Assembly: GCA_050014595.1 (NCBI GenBank)
Contig: JBEKDA010000018.1
Span: 27,627-91,626, forward strand
Length of the DNA stretch: 64,000 nucleotides
Direction of reading: 5' to 3'
DNA from: PALSA-129 sp050014595
Lineage (GTDB): Bacteria; Acidobacteriota; Terriglobia; Bryobacterales; Bryobacteraceae
A program made the translations under genes and the position numbers. Under the pieces are notes generated by a model. It was not told where the DNA came from and searched no databases. It saw only the letters and a program-made list of their open reading frames with translations. Below are positions 62,091 to 64,000 of this stretch, one piece after another (the first letter of the stretch is position 1; each line of letters starts with the position of its first letter).

Positions 62091-62513
62091 ATGAACGTGC
62101 GACCCTTGCTTTTCCTGATTGCCTTTGCCGTAGGCGCCGCCTTCGCCGCGGACCGGCCCGAGCTCAACGGAACTTGGCAGCTCAGTTCCTCCCACGAAGG
62201 AAGACTCAAGTTCGAAACCCTGCTGATCCAGCAGACTCCGGACGGCATCAGGATTTCCGAATCCGGGGCCAAGGAAAAAGCCGTGGACATTGCCTGCAGC
62301 GTCGACGGCCGAGAGTGCAAGCTCAAGGAAGGAGAAATCTCTTTCTGGTACAACGGGCCGGCGCTGGTGATGATGGAGATGCACCACAACCGCGATATCG
62401 TCACCAAGACGCGTCTGGTGCTCTCCGAGGATGGCAAGACCCTCAACCTCGAAGTGATCCGCGTTTCGCCGCCCGGATCGAGCTCCACCTATGCCTTCAA
62501 GAAACAGCCCTAG
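62091..62513 (+). CDS. Small exported protein, unknown function
   Basis: 140 aa from ATG at 62091 with signal peptide (RPLLFLIAFAVGAAFAADRP). LNGTWQLSSSHEGRLKFETL starts a lipocalin-like beta pattern seen in acidobacterial exported proteins. No active-site motif. It is followed by the IS element 29 bp later. Confidence 0.6.
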   Translation: MNVRPLLFLIAFAVGAAFAADRPELNGTWQLSSSHEGRLKFETLLIQQTPDGIRISESGAKEKAVDIACSVDGRECKLKEGEISFWYNGPALVMMEMHHNRDIVTKTRLVLSEDGKTLNLEVIRVSPPGSSSTYAFKKQP

Positions 62514-62541
62514 CGGGGGCAGAGTCTTTATATCCGATCAC

Positions 62542-63871
62542 TGCTGTCCAAATTAGCGGGCTAACTGAACGGTTGAGCGCGGAGAGCGTCGGGCGGTGAG
62601 AGGCTGAGCTCCTGATAGGGTGGGATTGGGTTCCAGCAAGAACCAATTCAACATCTCAGGAGACTCAACCTAATGAAAGTATGCAGCATTTTCTCGCAGG
62701 TATTGAAGCTGTTTTCGCGCGGGGATTTCGAAAAAGCGGTGAAGGAGCATAAGGCCGAGCGGCACGCGCGGGGTTTCACCAGTTGGGGCCAGTTCATGGC
62801 CATGCTGTTTTGCCAGTTGGGAGGGGCGCATTCGTTGCGCGAGATTTGTGGCGGCCTGGCGTGCTGCGAGGGGCAGTTGAAGCATTTGGGGGTGCCGGTG
62901 GCACCCAAGAAGTCCACGCTGGCCTACGCCAATGAACATCGACCGTGGCAGCTTTACCAGGCGGTGTTCGAGCAGACGCTGTTCAAATGTCAGGAGTTGG
63001 TGCAAAGCCAGGGCGGGCGGAAGAAGTTCCGTTTCAAGAACAAGCTGATGAGCCTGGACGGAAGCATCATCGATCTATCGGTGAGCATGTTCGACTGGGC
63101 GAAATTCCGGCGGACGAAGGGGGCCATCAAACTGCACCTGCTGCTGGACCACGATGGCTACCTGCCGTCGTTCGCGGTGGTGACCGAAGGCAAGACCAGC
63201 GAGATTAAGGTGGCGCGCACGCTGCGGTTCGCTCCGGGCACGATCCTGGCCATTGACCGCGGCTACAACGACTACCAGTGGTTTCGGGAACTGACGCAGG
63301 AGGAAGTGTACTTCGTGACGCGGATGAAGGACAAGGCGGTTTACGAGGTGAAGGAAGAATTGCAGGTTCCGCAAAACAGCAACGTGGTGCGCGACCAGAT
63401 CATCTGCTTTCCCCGGCTGAAGCGGGAGGGAGAGGAGCCAGTGCTGTTCCGGCGGGTAGAGATCTGGGACGCGGAGAAACAGGAGGCCATCGTGTTCCTC
63501 TCCAACCTGCTGGCCTTCGGCGCGACGACCATCGCGGCCATCTACCAGGACCGCTGGCAAGTGGAGTTGTTCTTCAAGGCGCTGAAGCAGACGCTGAAGA
63601 TCGAGACATTTGTGGGGACCAGCGCCAATGCCGTGCGGAGGCAGGTGTGGACGGCTCTGATCGCGATGCTGGTGCTGAAGTACCTGCAGTTGCAATCGAA
63701 GTTTTCCTGGTCGCTGTCAACTTTGGCGGCGCTGCTACGGCAGCAACTGTTCTTCTATCGCGATCTGTGGGTGTGGCTGGACGATCCTTTTCAGGCCCCA
63801 CCAGCTCTGGCCGGCGTGCATGATGACGCGCAACAGCTCGCGATTACCTGGTAGGCGGTAGTTGGACAGCA
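62542..63871 (+). mobile_element. IS4-family insertion sequence
   Basis: A single transposase gene lies between 10-bp inverted ends, TGCTGTCCAA at 62542-62551 and TTGGACAGCA at 63862-63871. The ends may extend further with mismatches. No clear target duplication was seen by eye. Confidence 0.75.
62673..63854 (+). CDS. IS4-family transposase
   Basis: 393 aa. DUF4372-like N-terminal helical domain (FSRGDFEKAVKEHKAERHAR) and a DDE domain with D in LMSLDGSIIDLS, D in ILAIDRGYND and E in YQDRWQVELFFKALKQ, which includes the Y-2-R-3-E-6-K motif. Full length, no frameshift, so probably active. ATG preceded by a GGAG site. Confidence 0.93.
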   Translation: MKVCSIFSQVLKLFSRGDFEKAVKEHKAERHARGFTSWGQFMAMLFCQLGGAHSLREICGGLACCEGQLKHLGVPVAPKKSTLAYANEHRPWQLYQAVFEQTLFKCQELVQSQGGRKKFRFKNKLMSLDGSIIDLSVSMFDWAKFRRTKGAIKLHLLLDHDGYLPSFAVVTEGKTSEIKVARTLRFAPGTILAIDRGYNDYQWFRELTQEEVYFVTRMKDKAVYEVKEELQVPQNSNVVRDQIICFPRLKREGEEPVLFRRVEIWDAEKQEAIVFLSNLLAFGATTIAAIYQDRWQVELFFKALKQTLKIETFVGTSANAVRRQVWTALIAMLVLKYLQLQSKFSWSLSTLAALLRQQLFFYRDLWVWLDDPFQAPPALAGVHDDAQQLAITW

Positions 63872-64000
63872 TGAAAACGGGGCTCTGCGCAGGAATTCGA
63901 TGGACCTCAAGCAGGGATGGCTTTCATGAGTTGGCTAATTTCGGTACACTCGCGGTTTGCGGGACAACGAACTGACAAAGCTGCTGGGATGGCCGGGCTA

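Overview
The window looks like the chromosome of an Acidobacteriota species close to Candidatus Solibacter / Bryobacterales. Several things point there: a VWFA-related acidobacterial secreted protein (26.9-29.0 kb), a relic of the Solibacter-type C-terminal domain TIGR03437 (29.1-29.5 kb), GC-rich coding sequence, a KGD-type 2-oxoglutarate dehydrogenase with an E2 acyltransferase domain fused to E1, a pectin-degradation cluster, and families of short dispersed repeats. These assignments come from reading motifs; no database search was run.

Layout. 0-8.3 kb: small unknown genes, a MazEF-like toxin-antitoxin pair beside a decapitated nucleotidyltransferase, an aminotransferase, the KGD-type dehydrogenase and a PilZ protein. 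8.34-24.10 kb: a mobile island in a tRNA-Lys(UUU) gene, bounded by a perfect 40-bp repeat of the tRNA 5' half. Its content follows the order of phage-inducible chromosomal islands (PICI-like satellites): HTH regulator, AlpA-like protein, primase-polymerase, helicase, an iteron-rich presumptive origin, a ParB-methylase, a terminase-small-subunit-like protein, an M41-like metalloprotease, then two cargo genes and a tyrosine integrase. The cargo genes (a secreted protein and a RelA/SpoT-domain alarmone-synthetase-like protein) lie between three blocks of a degenerate GC-rich direct repeat.

24-44 kb: core and secreted functions. These are a lysozyme-like protein, a membrane protein, the VWFA protein, an SDR, a zinc dehydrogenase and a large pectate-lyase/esterase fusion, a Tat-type protein divergent from a metacaspase-like protease, a PAP2 phosphatase, an MBL-rhodanese protein, and an ECF sigma / anti-sigma / DUF4252 operon. 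44-50.6 kb: a rifampin-phosphotransferase-like PEP-utilising enzyme, a frameshifted PemK toxin with its antitoxin, YjbQ, and a ClC channel fused to CBS and TPR domains.

50.6-59.1 kb: a complete N-ATPase operon (atpD-C-Q-R-B-E-F-A-G), whose c subunit carries Na+-type ligands, preceded by a GH130 gene. The block lies between two direct repeats of about 126-132 bp that duplicate the 5' end of the ClC gene, suggesting insertion as a unit. The alpha, beta and b subunits all end in Lys/Pro/Glu/Ala-rich tails. 59-64 kb: Pal lipoprotein, a NarL-type two-component pair, a small secreted protein and an IS4-type insertion sequence.
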